Positions 8,907 to 16,942 of a stretch of 64,000 nt of DNA are shown in pieces. Positions within the stretch are counted from its first letter, which is position 1. Every line of letters begins with the position of its first letter. Source of the stretch: JANMES01 sp038329865 (GTDB lineage Bacteria; Planctomycetota; Phycisphaerae; Tepidisphaerales; Tepidisphaeraceae); NCBI GenBank assembly GCA_038329865.1, contig JBBQNK010000018.1:21513-85512 (forward strand). Reading direction: 5' to 3'. The notes under the pieces are model-generated. The model was not told the DNA's origin. It was given only the letters and a program-made list of their open reading frames with translations, and made no database searches. The position numbers were made by a program, and so were the translations under genes.

Positions 8907-8918
8907 AAGAAGAATACT

Positions 8919-9914
8919 TCACGCCTTCCGCGCCGTCATGATCAGCTCATTCCCCGCCCGGCGTTGCTCACATTTTCGCGCGATCCAGCGGCAGTACATC
9001 GTGGACTTCGCGAGCCGGCGATCGAGTTTGGTCGCCGTTGCACGATTGAGTCGCTTCGCGCTCTTCTTCAACGAGCCCGGCCTACAGCGGTGCTCCACTT
9101 CGATGTTCACGTAGCCGCAATCCGTCAGCATTTTCCGCAGGCTCGGCTCTTCGAAGTGGATCAGATGCCGCGGCAGATCGAGCATGTTGGCGGCGGAGCC
9201 GAAATGTTCGATCTCCCAGCCGGCGAAATTCGGCACGCGAATTTCCAACACGCCGCCGGGCACGAGCAGGTCGCGGGCGGCGACGAGAACGCTGCGCGGA
9301 TCGCCGACGTGTTCTAGCGAGTGGCGCATCGTGATCAGATCGAACGACGCCGGCTGCAGATCCGGCGACGGCAGCGTGCCGACGTGCGCCTCAATGCCGG
9401 ACTCGCGTACTCGCTGCACCGGCGCGTCGCCGAAATCGATGCCGACGCCGGTCCAACCCATCGCGCGCATCCGGCGGAGGAACGTCCCGCTGCCACAGCC
9501 GAAGTCGAGGAACCGGCCGTTGCCGAAGTAGGCGGTTGCTTCGCCGGCACTCTTGGCGGACTTGAAGAGCGAGAAAAGATGCGCGAGCATTTTCATTGCG
9601 CCTTGCGGGCGAAGATCAGGGCGAGCGTAGGCGTTTCGCATGACAAACAACCGCGCAGTAGTGACGATTTTCGACTTGCGTTCGATCTCTCCTTTCTGCT
9701 TTTGATACGGCGCGTAGTGATCGGGATAGTAAGTGCGCAGGTGCTCGACTGTCGGCCTCGGGTTGAGGTAGGCCAGTCCACACGCGTTGCAGCGGACGAC
9801 GTGGAACTCGGGGCTCGCGGGCGAATCCCAGTCTCGCCCTTTTTGCGCGAGGGAGAACTCACGCGAGTGGCAACTCGGGCAGTCGATCAATTCAAAACCT
9901 TTCGGGACGTTCAT
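8919..9914 (-). CDS. Zinc-ribbon SAM-dependent methyltransferase
   Basis: This 331-residue protein begins with a zinc-ribbon-like module (CPSCHSREF at about 12-20 and CNACGLAYLNPRP at about 43-55). A class I methyltransferase fold follows, with motif I FLDFGCGSGTFL near 135 and the acidic motif DLITMRHSLEHVGDP. Enzymes of this layout occur in cell-surface polysaccharide loci and methylate sugars. The start chosen is the ATG at 9914 (MNVPKGFEL); the longer open frame to 9977 would add 21 residues that translate one arm of an inverted repeat. The substrate is unknown; the position in the glycan locus supports a sugar substrate. Confidence 0.85.
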   Translation of the reverse strand: MNVPKGFELIDCPSCHSREFSLAQKGRDWDSPASPEFHVVRCNACGLAYLNPRPTVEHLRTYYPDHYAPYQKQKGEIERKSKIVTTARLFVMRNAYARPDLRPQGAMKMLAHLFSLFKSAKSAGEATAYFGNGRFLDFGCGSGTFLRRMRAMGWTGVGIDFGDAPVQRVRESGIEAHVGTLPSPDLQPASFDLITMRHSLEHVGDPRSVLVAARDLLVPGGVLEIRVPNFAGWEIEHFGSAANMLDLPRHLIHFEEPSLRKMLTDCGYVNIEVEHRCRPGSLKKSAKRLNRATATKLDRRLAKSTMYCRWIARKCEQRRAGNELIMTARKA

Positions 9915-9935
9915 GGGGGAACAGTCTCTTCTTTG

Positions 9936-10055
9936 GTAGGACAGACATTCCTGTCTGTCGCGGGCGGATGTACTCATCTGACCGGCACGAATCGCGCATC
10001 CGCGTACGAATCGAGGATTACCTCGCTTCGTGACAGACAGGAATGTCTGTCCTAC
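9936..10055. repeat. Inverted repeat with perfect 24-base arms
   Basis: GTAGGACAGACATTCCTGTC... at 9936-9959 is the exact complement of 10032-10055, with a 72-base loop. Within each arm GACAGACA/TGTCTGTC is also self-complementary. It lies between two genes in the same direction and extends the apparent reading frame of the methyltransferase gene. Confidence 0.92.
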
Positions 10056-10067
10056 TGAATGCGGAGA

Positions 10068-11075
10068 CTACAGCTTCCCTCGCAAAAATTCCGCGAGCAG
10101 CGGCTGAATCCGGTCGTGCAGCGCCTTATTCGCAAACCCCGCCCAGCTCAGGCCCGTCGTTGTATCGAGCGGCCCGTCGAGCGGTTGGCCCAATCCATTC
10201 GTGATGATCACGCCGGCCTCCTCGGCGATTAGCAGCGTTGCGCAATCGTACGGATGACAGCACAATCCTTCGGGCTGCTTTTGTGCCTGGTAGAACAGCG
10301 GACGTAGGTCGGCGTTGAAGCGGTCGTGGCCGACGATCAGCTCGTAAAACTGCCCGCCGGTGGAGATGTATTGATCGTCGAAGACCGTCGCCTTGGTCAC
10401 GTCGGCCTTGCCGATCAGGTGGCTGACGAGGTATTCCATCGTCTCGCTGGCCAGCACTTTTGTGCCGGGGAAGAAGTTGGCGACCATCGCAAAACCGTGA
10501 TCGATCTTCTCGCTGCGCGACGGTGCAAGTTTGAGCGGCGAGTGCGCACCTGTACGCAGATCATCGCGCCGGCCGTGCGCGCCTTGGCCGCGAATCGCCC
10601 ACAGCACGTCGGCCGATCCCATCTTGCTCGTGGGCAGTTCGGTCATCACCGCCACTTCGATCTCGTGCAGGTACGTGTTCACGCCGCGATTCGCCGCCAC
10701 GCCCGCCAGCGCCCAGGCCGGCCGCTTGTCGTACATGATGCCGCGCGTGCCGTCGATCGGATCGACGATCACGCGGATCTTCGCGTCGTCGTGATTCGAC
10801 CCGTGTGGAAATACTTTTCCGCCGACGACTTCATTGCCGTCTCCGTCTTCAAGTCCTTCCGCGACGAGAACCAGCGGCGTTTCCTTACTCCACTCTTCGC
10901 AGAACGATTCGAGGATCGGGTCGACGTCGGTATCGATCTTGTAAATCGTATCGGCGGCGGTGGAGCGCGAGACTTCAAACTGCCCGGCCTGCGAGTGCGA
11001 TTTGATGACGACATCGCGAACGAGTTTTTGAAACTCGATGAGTCGCTCGACGACGGCTTGTGGATTTTCAACCAT
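10068..11075 (-). CDS. Inositol monophosphatase-family phosphatase
   Basis: A 335-residue member of the Li+-sensitive, Mg2+-dependent phosphatase superfamily. The metal site is visible as VIVDPIDGTRG with a preceding acidic stretch (LVAEGLED), and the second family signature as HPYDCATLLIAEEAGVIIT. It should remove phosphate from a sugar phosphate, inositol phosphate or PAP in the cytoplasm. PAP hydrolysis would suit a locus with a sulfotransferase, since PAP is the by-product, but the sequence does not prove this. The ATG at 11075 has a good ribosome site (AAGGAAG). It follows the GHMP kinase gene in the same direction, separated by an inverted repeat. Confidence 0.85.
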   Translation of the reverse strand: MVENPQAVVERLIEFQKLVRDVVIKSHSQAGQFEVSRSTAADTIYKIDTDVDPILESFCEEWSKETPLVLVAEGLEDGDGNEVVGGKVFPHGSNHDDAKIRVIVDPIDGTRGIMYDKRPAWALAGVAANRGVNTYLHEIEVAVMTELPTSKMGSADVLWAIRGQGAHGRRDDLRTGAHSPLKLAPSRSEKIDHGFAMVANFFPGTKVLASETMEYLVSHLIGKADVTKATVFDDQYISTGGQFYELIVGHDRFNADLRPLFYQAQKQPEGLCCHPYDCATLLIAEEAGVIITNGLGQPLDGPLDTTTGLSWAGFANKALHDRIQPLLAEFLRGKL

Positions 11076-11092
11076 GGTTACTTCCTTCTGGT

Positions 11093-11180
11093 CCCTCTCC
11101 CTCCGGGAGAGGTTAGGTGAGGGCGATCAAATGGCGCAACTTTACGCTCGCCCTCACCCTGCCTCTCCCGGAGGGAGAGG
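11093..11180. repeat. Inverted repeat with about 32-base arms
   Basis: The stretch 11093-11125 pairs with 11149-11180; the arms contain TCCCTCCGGGAGAGG, which is itself palindromic, plus a GTGAGGGCG extension. It sits in the 208-base gap between the kinase and phosphatase genes. No T-run follows on either strand. Confidence 0.88.
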
Positions 11181-11283
11181 AGTGAGATTCTTGAGAGTCG
11201 AGGTTTTCGTCGGCGCGCCCGAACGCGCTGTTTTTGCGACCGAAAAGCGCCGATCTTCGATCGACGGCGTCACAATTCTTCGG

Positions 11284-12765
11284 TCAAACAATCGCCGTTC
11301 CCGCCGCCCAGGCGCCGGGGCTGGAGCCTAAAAACGCTTCTGGCTTCCGGGCGGTTTTCTTTTCGTACTCGGTCATGATCTCGGCGATCGCGGCGTCGAC
11401 TTTTTCGCCGACATTTGCCAGCACCGCCACCGTTCCGCCGCTGCCGCCGCCGGTGATTTTGGCGCCGTACAGGCCGGCGTGTTCGCGGTCGCGGACTAGC
11501 TTCACCAGCAGATCGCACTCGTCGGCGCCAAGCATCGCGTCGTTCGTGTACGAAAGGTGCGAGGCGTACATCAAGTGCCCGGCCTTGTTCAGCAGGTCGC
11601 GGCGCTTCGGCGAATCGGCCGGTTCTGTCGCAGCATCCTGCAGGAACTCGACGAAGTTTCGCACGCGGCGCGCCTCGAGCACGTGGTGATCGGCGGCGTG
11701 CTGGATGTGATAGTTCACGTCCAACTCTACGCGGGTGGCCTTGTCGATCGTGCCGCCGAACTTCAGAAGGAAATCGCCACCTTTCATCCACTCCGGCAGG
11801 AACGGGCGGAAGAATTTTTTGTAGTCTTCCGGGTCGAGGTTTGCGAGGTATCCGCCCATTGGGTCGGCCGACATCGTCGCGCCGGATTTCACGCCCATCT
11901 GGCGCATGATTTCGTAGATCATCTTGTGCGCCATGAACGCCGCACACCGCGTCCGCCCGTACATTCCGCCGCCGACGCTGTGCTTGACGTTGCTGTTGAT
12001 GCCGATGACGCGCGTACCGGCCGGCAGAAAGAGAGGCGATTGCAACTCGTGCGGCTGGCAGATCATCCGCATAAGCGACCCGGCCTCGCCGGCGGTGCTG
12101 CTGGCCTGGTCCATGATGCCGCACGGCGCGCCGACCACGTCGTTCTCCACGTGCTGACACATCTCGGCCACGATCATCGGCTCGACCTTCTCGCGGATTC
12201 CGTAGTGGTCGAGCAGGTTCATCATCGTGGCGACTTCGATCGCGGCTGATGAGCTCACGCCCGCGCCGAGCGGAACGGTGCTGTAGAGGGCGAGATTCAC
12301 GCCCTTCAAGTCGGGGCGTTTCAGATCGAGCAGGCCTCGCTCGTGTAGCACGAAAAGGCAACCCGCCAAATACCCCGCCCAGCGCCGGCCCGGATCGGCG
12401 AATCCCTTTCGCAGCGCCTCGATGCTCTGTTCCGCCATCGCGTCGATCGACATGCGGAACGTGAACGGCAGATGATCGTCGAGCAGGTTGAAGCTGAAGA
12501 CCTGTATCTCGCGATCCTCGCGCTCCTGCAGTACCACGGCGGCTGCACGGTCGAGCGTGCCTTCGCACACGAGGCTGCCGGTGTAATCCGCGATGCCGCC
12601 CATCACGTCGATTCGGCCGGGGGCCCGGCTCACGCGCATCGGTTTGCCCGGTTTAAATTCGGCGGAAAGTTCTTCGCGGGTTCGCGAGAGCAGCGTGGGG
12701 ATCGGACTAAGGCTGAGGAGATCGCCCGCCGGGAGTGCTGCTGGGAAGGCTGGCTGGCTCGACAC
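11284..12765 (-). CDS. GHMP kinase, L-arabinokinase/galactokinase type
   Basis: This 493-residue sugar-1-kinase has the substrate motif SRAPGRIDVMGGIADYTGS in place of the classical galactokinase motif GRVNLIGEH; the MGGIADY form is typical of L-arabinokinase-like proteins. The ATP loop PLGAGVSSSAAIEVA and the late motif KITGGGSGGTVAVLA are intact. It would make a sugar-1-phosphate for nucleotide-sugar synthesis. I place the start at GTG 12765 because AAGGAG lies 7 bases upstream; a longer frame begins only with TTG at 12810 and there is no in-frame ATG before the conserved core. The gene overlaps the lipoprotein gene upstream by 59 bases. Sugar specificity (arabinose, galactose, fucose) cannot be fixed. 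Confidence 0.87.
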   Translation of the reverse strand: MSSQPAFPAALPAGDLLSLSPIPTLLSRTREELSAEFKPGKPMRVSRAPGRIDVMGGIADYTGSLVCEGTLDRAAAVVLQEREDREIQVFSFNLLDDHLPFTFRMSIDAMAEQSIEALRKGFADPGRRWAGYLAGCLFVLHERGLLDLKRPDLKGVNLALYSTVPLGAGVSSSAAIEVATMMNLLDHYGIREKVEPMIVAEMCQHVENDVVGAPCGIMDQASSTAGEAGSLMRMICQPHELQSPLFLPAGTRVIGINSNVKHSVGGGMYGRTRCAAFMAHKMIYEIMRQMGVKSGATMSADPMGGYLANLDPEDYKKFFRPFLPEWMKGGDFLLKFGGTIDKATRVELDVNYHIQHAADHHVLEARRVRNFVEFLQDAATEPADSPKRRDLLNKAGHLMYASHLSYTNDAMLGADECDLLVKLVRDREHAGLYGAKITGGGSGGTVAVLANVGEKVDAAIAEIMTEYEKKTARKPEAFLGSSPGAWAAGTAIV

Positions 12766-13267
12766 GCTTGGTCTCCTTGGGGCTTGCTCCGACGAGGATG
12801 ATCTTATCAAAAAAACGTCCGCCGGGGCTGCGATCGAACTGGGCTTCGAGCACGTAATTCTTGTCTGCCCGAATCGCCGGGTACGTCAGCTGAAAGTTGT
12901 ACGTACGCGTGGTGGAGAACCAGTGCGCCTTCTGCTCAGCCAGCGTGGCGATCGAGCCGACCCACGGATTGCCTAGGCGCGTGCCGCGCGCGTCCGGGTC
13001 TTCGCGGCGGTATTCGTAGAGCTCAAAACGCACCCGGCCGGCGGCTTTGGTCGGGTCTTCGAAGCGGTCTTCGAACTTGATCAGCGCCTCGATGCCGTCA
13101 GGCTTGCCGTCGCCGGTCCAGTCCTTCACCTGCGTGAAGATCGGGTCGATCTTCATCAGCACCGGCCCGAACATCGCGTCACTATCAACCGCCCGGCTCG
13201 GTCCACTCGGCGAGGCACAACCAGCCAGCAGACCAAAAAAAATCGCGACGGAGATCGATCGAGCCAT
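12707..13267 (-). CDS. Hypothetical lipoprotein
   Basis: A 186-residue protein with a lipoprotein signal peptide: MARSISVAIFFGLLAGC, lipobox LAGC with Cys17. The mature part (MFGPVLMKIDPIFTQVKDW, then GDGKPDGIEALIKFEDRF) is a single acidic beta-rich domain that I do not recognise. GDGKPDGIEA looks like a short calcium-loop-like turn. The last 59 bases overlap the start of the GHMP kinase gene, so they are probably co-transcribed. It is likely anchored in the inner or outer membrane facing the periplasm. Function unknown. Confidence 0.8.
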   Translation of the reverse strand: MARSISVAIFFGLLAGCASPSGPSRAVDSDAMFGPVLMKIDPIFTQVKDWTGDGKPDGIEALIKFEDRFEDPTKAAGRVRFELYEYRREDPDARGTRLGNPWVGSIATLAEQKAHWFSTTRTYNFQLTYPAIRADKNYVLEAQFDRSPGGRFFDKIILVGASPKETKRVEPASLPSSTPGGRSPQP

Positions 13268-13400
13268 TCGCGCATGTTAGTAGGTTTTGCGATTCGGTCA
13301 ATTTCGGGCCGATGGGGTCGGTAGCGCGGCCGATGCCTTGGAGGTGGCGATTCATGAATAGAACGTGAGATGCCGATGTCGCTATGTATCGCGACTGTCG

Positions 13401-13461
13401 TGTAGCCGGCAAGCTTGCTCGCCGTTGACGCGACCTACGGCGAGCAAGCTCGCCGGCTACA
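13401..13461. repeat. Inverted repeat with 24-base arms, just upstream of the BLUF gene
   Basis: Arms 13401-13424 and 13438-13461 (TGTAGCCGGCAAGCTTGCTC... and complement) pair with one mismatch around a 13-base loop. The right arm ends 12 bases before the ribosome-binding site of the BLUF gene, so a transcript that starts upstream would carry this hairpin next to the start. Confidence 0.9.
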
Positions 13462-13483
13462 CAACAATCACCCGGAGGGAACG

Positions 13484-13918
13484 ATGGCCTTAGCGCAAAT
13501 CATCTACATCAGCCGCAGTCGGCACAAAATGGAACTGGGGAAGATCGTCGAAATTGCCGCACACAGCGAGTCCAATAACGCCAAACTGGATATCAGCGGC
13601 GCGCTCCTCGCCGTCGGCCAGCACTTCATGCAGTTGCTTGAGGGAGAACTGTCCGACATCATCCAGCTGTACGAGAAAATCCGCCAGGACGTCCGTCATA
13701 CGGAAGTCCGCTGCCTGCTCTGCAAGAACGTGACCAAGCGGCTGTTCCCCAAGTGGGGCATGCGATTACTCGACACCGAATCGGCCGCCAAGCTTGATCT
13801 CGACCGCCTGAATCGACTGATCGAAGAATTCTGCATCCATCGCGATACGGGCACCCGAAGCGTAGTAGCCCGCGTGCTGCTCGATGACTTTAAACGCCAA
13901 CTCAGTGAAGCAGCATAG
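13484..13918 (+). CDS. Stand-alone BLUF-domain blue-light photoreceptor
   Basis: A 144-residue short BLUF protein. The FAD-site residues fall at the same positions as in cyanobacterial PixD: Tyr8 (IIYIS), Asn32 (SNN), Gln50 (HFMQLLEG), Trp91 and Met93 (PKWGMRL). The domain covers residues 3-95; a helical tail (about 100-144) follows and there is no effector domain, so it should act by binding a partner protein. The start at 13484 is set by a strong GGAGG ribosome site at 13474-13478; a longer frame from 13415 runs through an inverted repeat and is rejected. The next gene in the same direction is a methyltransferase 87 bases downstream. No obvious partner is encoded beside it. Confidence 0.93.
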   Translation: MALAQIIYISRSRHKMELGKIVEIAAHSESNNAKLDISGALLAVGQHFMQLLEGELSDIIQLYEKIRQDVRHTEVRCLLCKNVTKRLFPKWGMRLLDTESAAKLDLDRLNRLIEEFCIHRDTGTRSVVARVLLDDFKRQLSEAA

Positions 13919-14005
13919 GCCATTCGCGGTTAACCTATTCGCCACGTCCACTCGCTCGAGACACTGCGCTTCTAAACCGCTCGGCAACGACTATCATTAG
14001 TTGCG

Positions 14006-14803
14006 ATGTCCGACGGCACCGATCCCACACTCCGATTCACCACCCGCGTCAGCGATTACGTCAAATTCCGCCCGGGTTATCCGGTTGGCGTGCTCGATGT
14101 GTTGCGGAATCGGATGGAACTCGCCCTAGGCAAAACCGTGGCCGACATAGGTTGCGGCACGGGGATTTTCAGCAAATTCCTTCTCGAAACCGGCTGCACC
14201 GTGATCGGCGTTGAGCCGAACGCCGCCATGCTCTCCGCGGCAGTGGAGATGCTCCGCGGCGAGAAGAATTTCCGCGCCGTCGCCGGCAAGGCCGAGGCCA
14301 CCACGCTCGCGGATAAGTCGGTCGAGCTCATCACCGCGGCCCAGGCGTTTCACTGGTTCGATCGCCCCGCCTTTCGCGAGGAATGCGTCCGCATCCTTCG
14401 GCCGGGCGGGTACCTCGCGCTGATCTGGAATGATCGCAAGCTCGAAGGCTCGCTGTTCCTGGAAGCGTACGAAAAACTACTCATCGATTTCGGGGTCGAT
14501 TACATGGCTGTCCGGCACAACAACATCGATGAAAATGAGCTCAGCCGATTCTTCGGGCCGGTGGAAATGGACAAGGCCACCTTCCCCAGCGAGCAATCGT
14601 TCGACTACGACAGCCTGCTCGGCCGGCTAATGTCGTCGTCGTACGCTCCACAGCCGGGCCATGCGAATTACGCACCGACCGTCGCCGCGCTGCGGACACT
14701 CTTCGATGAGACCAACGAGGACGGCCAGGTGCGGATGGAGTACGAAACGGTCGTTTTCTTCGGCCAACTTAAACCGGCGGCATCGACACTGTTCGGGCGA
14801 TAA
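14006..14803 (+). CDS. Class I SAM-dependent methyltransferase
   Basis: A 265-residue soluble methyltransferase with motif I VADIGCGTGIFSKFL (about 46-60), the acidic residue ending motif II (VEPNAAML), and a YLALIWNDR strand after the conserved RILRPGGY. An AQAFHWF segment near residue 113 is characteristic of a large group of small-molecule or ubiE-like methyltransferases that includes trans-aconitate-like enzymes. The substrate is unknown. It ends 9 bases before the next gene, suggesting co-translation with that membrane protein. Confidence 0.87.
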   Translation: MSDGTDPTLRFTTRVSDYVKFRPGYPVGVLDVLRNRMELALGKTVADIGCGTGIFSKFLLETGCTVIGVEPNAAMLSAAVEMLRGEKNFRAVAGKAEATTLADKSVELITAAQAFHWFDRPAFREECVRILRPGGYLALIWNDRKLEGSLFLEAYEKLLIDFGVDYMAVRHNNIDENELSRFFGPVEMDKATFPSEQSFDYDSLLGRLMSSSYAPQPGHANYAPTVAALRTLFDETNEDGQVRMEYETVVFFGQLKPAASTLFGR

Positions 14804-14812
14804 CGGTACACC

Positions 14813-15418
14813 ATGGAAATTCCTCCGCTTCCTTATGCCGGTGCTTCGCCACTCCCATCGCTCTCGCCGCAGCAATTGCAGGAGATGGCCGACGCGCGAA
14901 TTGCGATGAAGCCGATCCGCCGGGCGATCTTCGCGGCCAATTTCGACGGCTGGTCGCTTGCGGTCTTCGCGTTTCTCTCACTGATCTGCGGATTTTCCAG
15001 CATCACGGGAATTCTCATCGGCGTAGGGCTCGGCACGGTTGCGTTCGTCGAACTCCGCGGCATTTCTGGACTGCGGAAGTTCGAGCCGAAGACAGCCCGA
15101 ACACTCGGCTACAACCAGCTGGCGCTGGCGGGGATATTGGTTTTGTATGCGGCTTGGAACTTGATTTTTCCGCCGTCGCTTTCAAAGGAGTTGCAATCGG
15201 CTTCGCCGGATCTAAAGGCAGCGCTGGGTGGTTACGACCTGAATTCGATCAACACGCAAATCAATTATGTCATCTACTTCACTCTGATCGCGGTGGCGGT
15301 TTTCGCGCAGGGCTCGCTGGCGATTTTCTACTTCAGGCGGGAAAAGACGATCCGCGAATACCTCGCCAACACGCCGCCATGGATCGTGCAGATGCAGCGG
15401 GCGGGGTTTAGGTTGTAA
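14813..15418 (+). CDS. Hypothetical membrane protein with four predicted helices
   Basis: This 201-residue protein has a soluble Pro-rich N-terminus followed by hydrophobic segments at about 46-63, 65-80, 100-118 and 149-172, and a basic end. An internal helix near 29-40 (MKPIRRAIFAANFDGW) is amphipathic. I do not recognise a family. It begins 9 bases after the methyltransferase stop, so they are likely one unit. No catalytic motif is visible. Confidence 0.75.
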   Translation: MEIPPLPYAGASPLPSLSPQQLQEMADARIAMKPIRRAIFAANFDGWSLAVFAFLSLICGFSSITGILIGVGLGTVAFVELRGISGLRKFEPKTARTLGYNQLALAGILVLYAAWNLIFPPSLSKELQSASPDLKAALGGYDLNSINTQINYVIYFTLIAVAVFAQGSLAIFYFRREKTIREYLANTPPWIVQMQRAGFRL

Positions 15419-15435
15419 GAAAATCACAAAGAGAA

Positions 15436-15520
15436 TGTGCCACAGAGGACACCAAGAACACAGAGAAAGGCAAAAACTGGGCTTTTTCCCCTCTGTGTTC
15501 TCGGTGTCCTCCGTGGCACA
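15436..15520. repeat. Inverted repeat with 30-base arms
   Basis: Arms 15436-15465 and 15491-15520 (TGTGCCACAGAGGACACCAA... and its near complement) differ at only a few positions. It sits between the membrane-protein gene and alr. The CACAGAG and CTCTGTG words recur in the elements near 6.3 and 52.7 kb. Confidence 0.9.
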
Positions 15521-15606
15521 CTTTTTTCGCGCTTTCCCGATTCGACAACTCTGGTATAGTGCCCCGGTCGGATGGATCCGACGCAGCATCTCTCCGGAGC
15601 GTTCGC

Positions 15607-16845
15607 ATGGAAGCGAAACAATCTCTCGGCCAACCCCGTTTATTGATCAGCCGATCCGCCCTTCTGCATAACGCGCGATTCGTGCGGCGGCTCGTCGGCG
15701 AGCGCGTGCGCATCTGCGGCACGGTGAAAGCCAACGCCTACGGGCACGGCAGCGCCGTGGTGGCGGACGCGCTGGCGAATTTTGCGGATGACACCGGCCG
15801 GCCTGCGGTCGACTCGTTCGCGGTGGCGACGGTCGATGAAGCGGCGGAATTGCCGGAGACGACACTGGGCGTTTCCGTGCTGCGCCCGGTGGAGAATTCC
15901 TTCGTCGGCCAGCAGCGCGCCGCGATCGAACTCGCAATTCACAGCGGGTGGACGCTCACCGTCTGCTCGCTGCCCGCGATTGACGACATTTCCCGCATCG
16001 CGCAAGCCATCGGCCAGCGCGCCAACGTGCAGATCATGATCGACACCGGCATGACCCGCAGCGGCGTTGCGCCGCATCAGGTCGAGGCGATGCTCCGCAA
16101 GATCGAAACGCGATCTGCCCTGCGGCTCGTCGGCCTTTGCTCACACTTCGCCAGCGGCGAAATCGCCGGGCATCCATTCACCAGTTCACAATTGCAGCTC
16201 TTCCGCTCGGCCACCGACGAATACGCCACGCACAACGCCGGCAAGCTCCTGCGGCACATCGCCAACTCCGGCGGAGTTTTCTTCTCGCGCGAATCGCACA
16301 TGGACATGGTTCGGCCGGGCATCAGTTTACTGGGGATCGATCCGACCGGGAAGCCGCACGTCGATCGACACCTTAAGCCGGTCATGAAATGGACGGCACC
16401 GATCGTGGCGATCCACGACCTGGCTGCGGGGCAGACGGTGGGTTACGGGCAATCATGGATCGCGCCGCGGGCGACGCGTATTGGCGTAGTCCCCATCGGC
16501 TACGCCGACGGCTACAGCCGCGAGTTCGGCGGGAAGGCGGTCATGCTGCTGGGCGGGAAGCTGCTGCCGGTCGTCGGTCGCGTGAGCATGGATTTCACGA
16601 CGATCGACCTGAACGCAACGCCGTGGGCGGTGGTGGGGGAAGAAGTAACCGTGCTCGATAACGACCCGCTCTCCCCCGCCAGCGTTTACAAGCTGGCGGA
16701 GATCGCCGGGACGATTCCGTATGAGGTGTTCTGCAGAATCGGTTTACGCGTGGTGCGCGTAGGGGTTGAGCCGGAGGAGAGAGAATCGGTTGATTCTTCG
16801 GTGCGTCCTGCTTCAGCGGGACGTGGAGAACTTCCGTCCCGCTGA
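15607..16845 (+). CDS. alr: Alanine racemase
   Basis: A 412-residue fold-type III PLP enzyme that interconverts L- and D-alanine for peptidoglycan. The PLP lysine is Lys41 in VKANAYGHG; MIDTGMTRSG and SHFASGE, the PLP phosphate-side GYADGYSREFG, and VGRVSMDFTTID, which is part of the C-terminal beta domain, are all present. I use the ATG at 15607 rather than a frame opening at 15559, because the family begins close to RLLISRSALLHNARFVRRL. The last 15 or so residues (SVRPASAGRGELPSR) are translated from one arm of an inverted repeat, so the gene end has been lengthened by that element. A bidirectional terminator follows. Confidence 0.93.
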   Translation: MEAKQSLGQPRLLISRSALLHNARFVRRLVGERVRICGTVKANAYGHGSAVVADALANFADDTGRPAVDSFAVATVDEAAELPETTLGVSVLRPVENSFVGQQRAAIELAIHSGWTLTVCSLPAIDDISRIAQAIGQRANVQIMIDTGMTRSGVAPHQVEAMLRKIETRSALRLVGLCSHFASGEIAGHPFTSSQLQLFRSATDEYATHNAGKLLRHIANSGGVFFSRESHMDMVRPGISLLGIDPTGKPHVDRHLKPVMKWTAPIVAIHDLAAGQTVGYGQSWIAPRATRIGVVPIGYADGYSREFGGKAVMLLGGKLLPVVGRVSMDFTTIDLNATPWAVVGEEVTVLDNDPLSPASVYKLAEIAGTIPYEVFCRIGLRVVRVGVEPEERESVDSSVRPASAGRGELPSR

Positions 16846-16853
16846 AGCGGGAC
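16805..16853. repeat. Pair of GTCCCGCTTCAGCGGGAC-type palindromes overlapping the end of alr
   Basis: Two 18-base palindromes, 16805-16822 and 16836-16853, also pair with each other. The first lies wholly inside the alr reading frame and encodes RPASAG. The same 18-base palindrome, with one base changed, occurs at 41290-41307 inside the E2 gene. Confidence 0.9.
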
Positions 16854-16890
16854 GAACCTCTGCATGCTTATTCTGAACACGAAAACAAAA

Positions 16891-16922
16891 ACCCACGGAG
16901 CAAAACTCCGTGGGTTCTTTTT
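16891..16922. terminator. Bidirectional intrinsic terminator between alr and the Bax-inhibitor-like gene
   Basis: A perfect 10-base-pair stem (ACCCACGGAG 16891-16900, CTCCGTGGGT 16906-16915), loop CAAAA, then TCTTTTTTG on the plus strand and an A-rich run before it, which gives a T-run on the minus strand. It lies between two convergent genes. Confidence 0.92.
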
Positions 16923-16942
16923 TGAGTTGAATTAAAAGCAAC

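Noticed and set aside
11270..12568. A 432-codon frame on the same strand as the GHMP kinase
   Set aside because: It lies in another frame of the kinase gene and is Arg-rich; the kinase frame has all family motifs.
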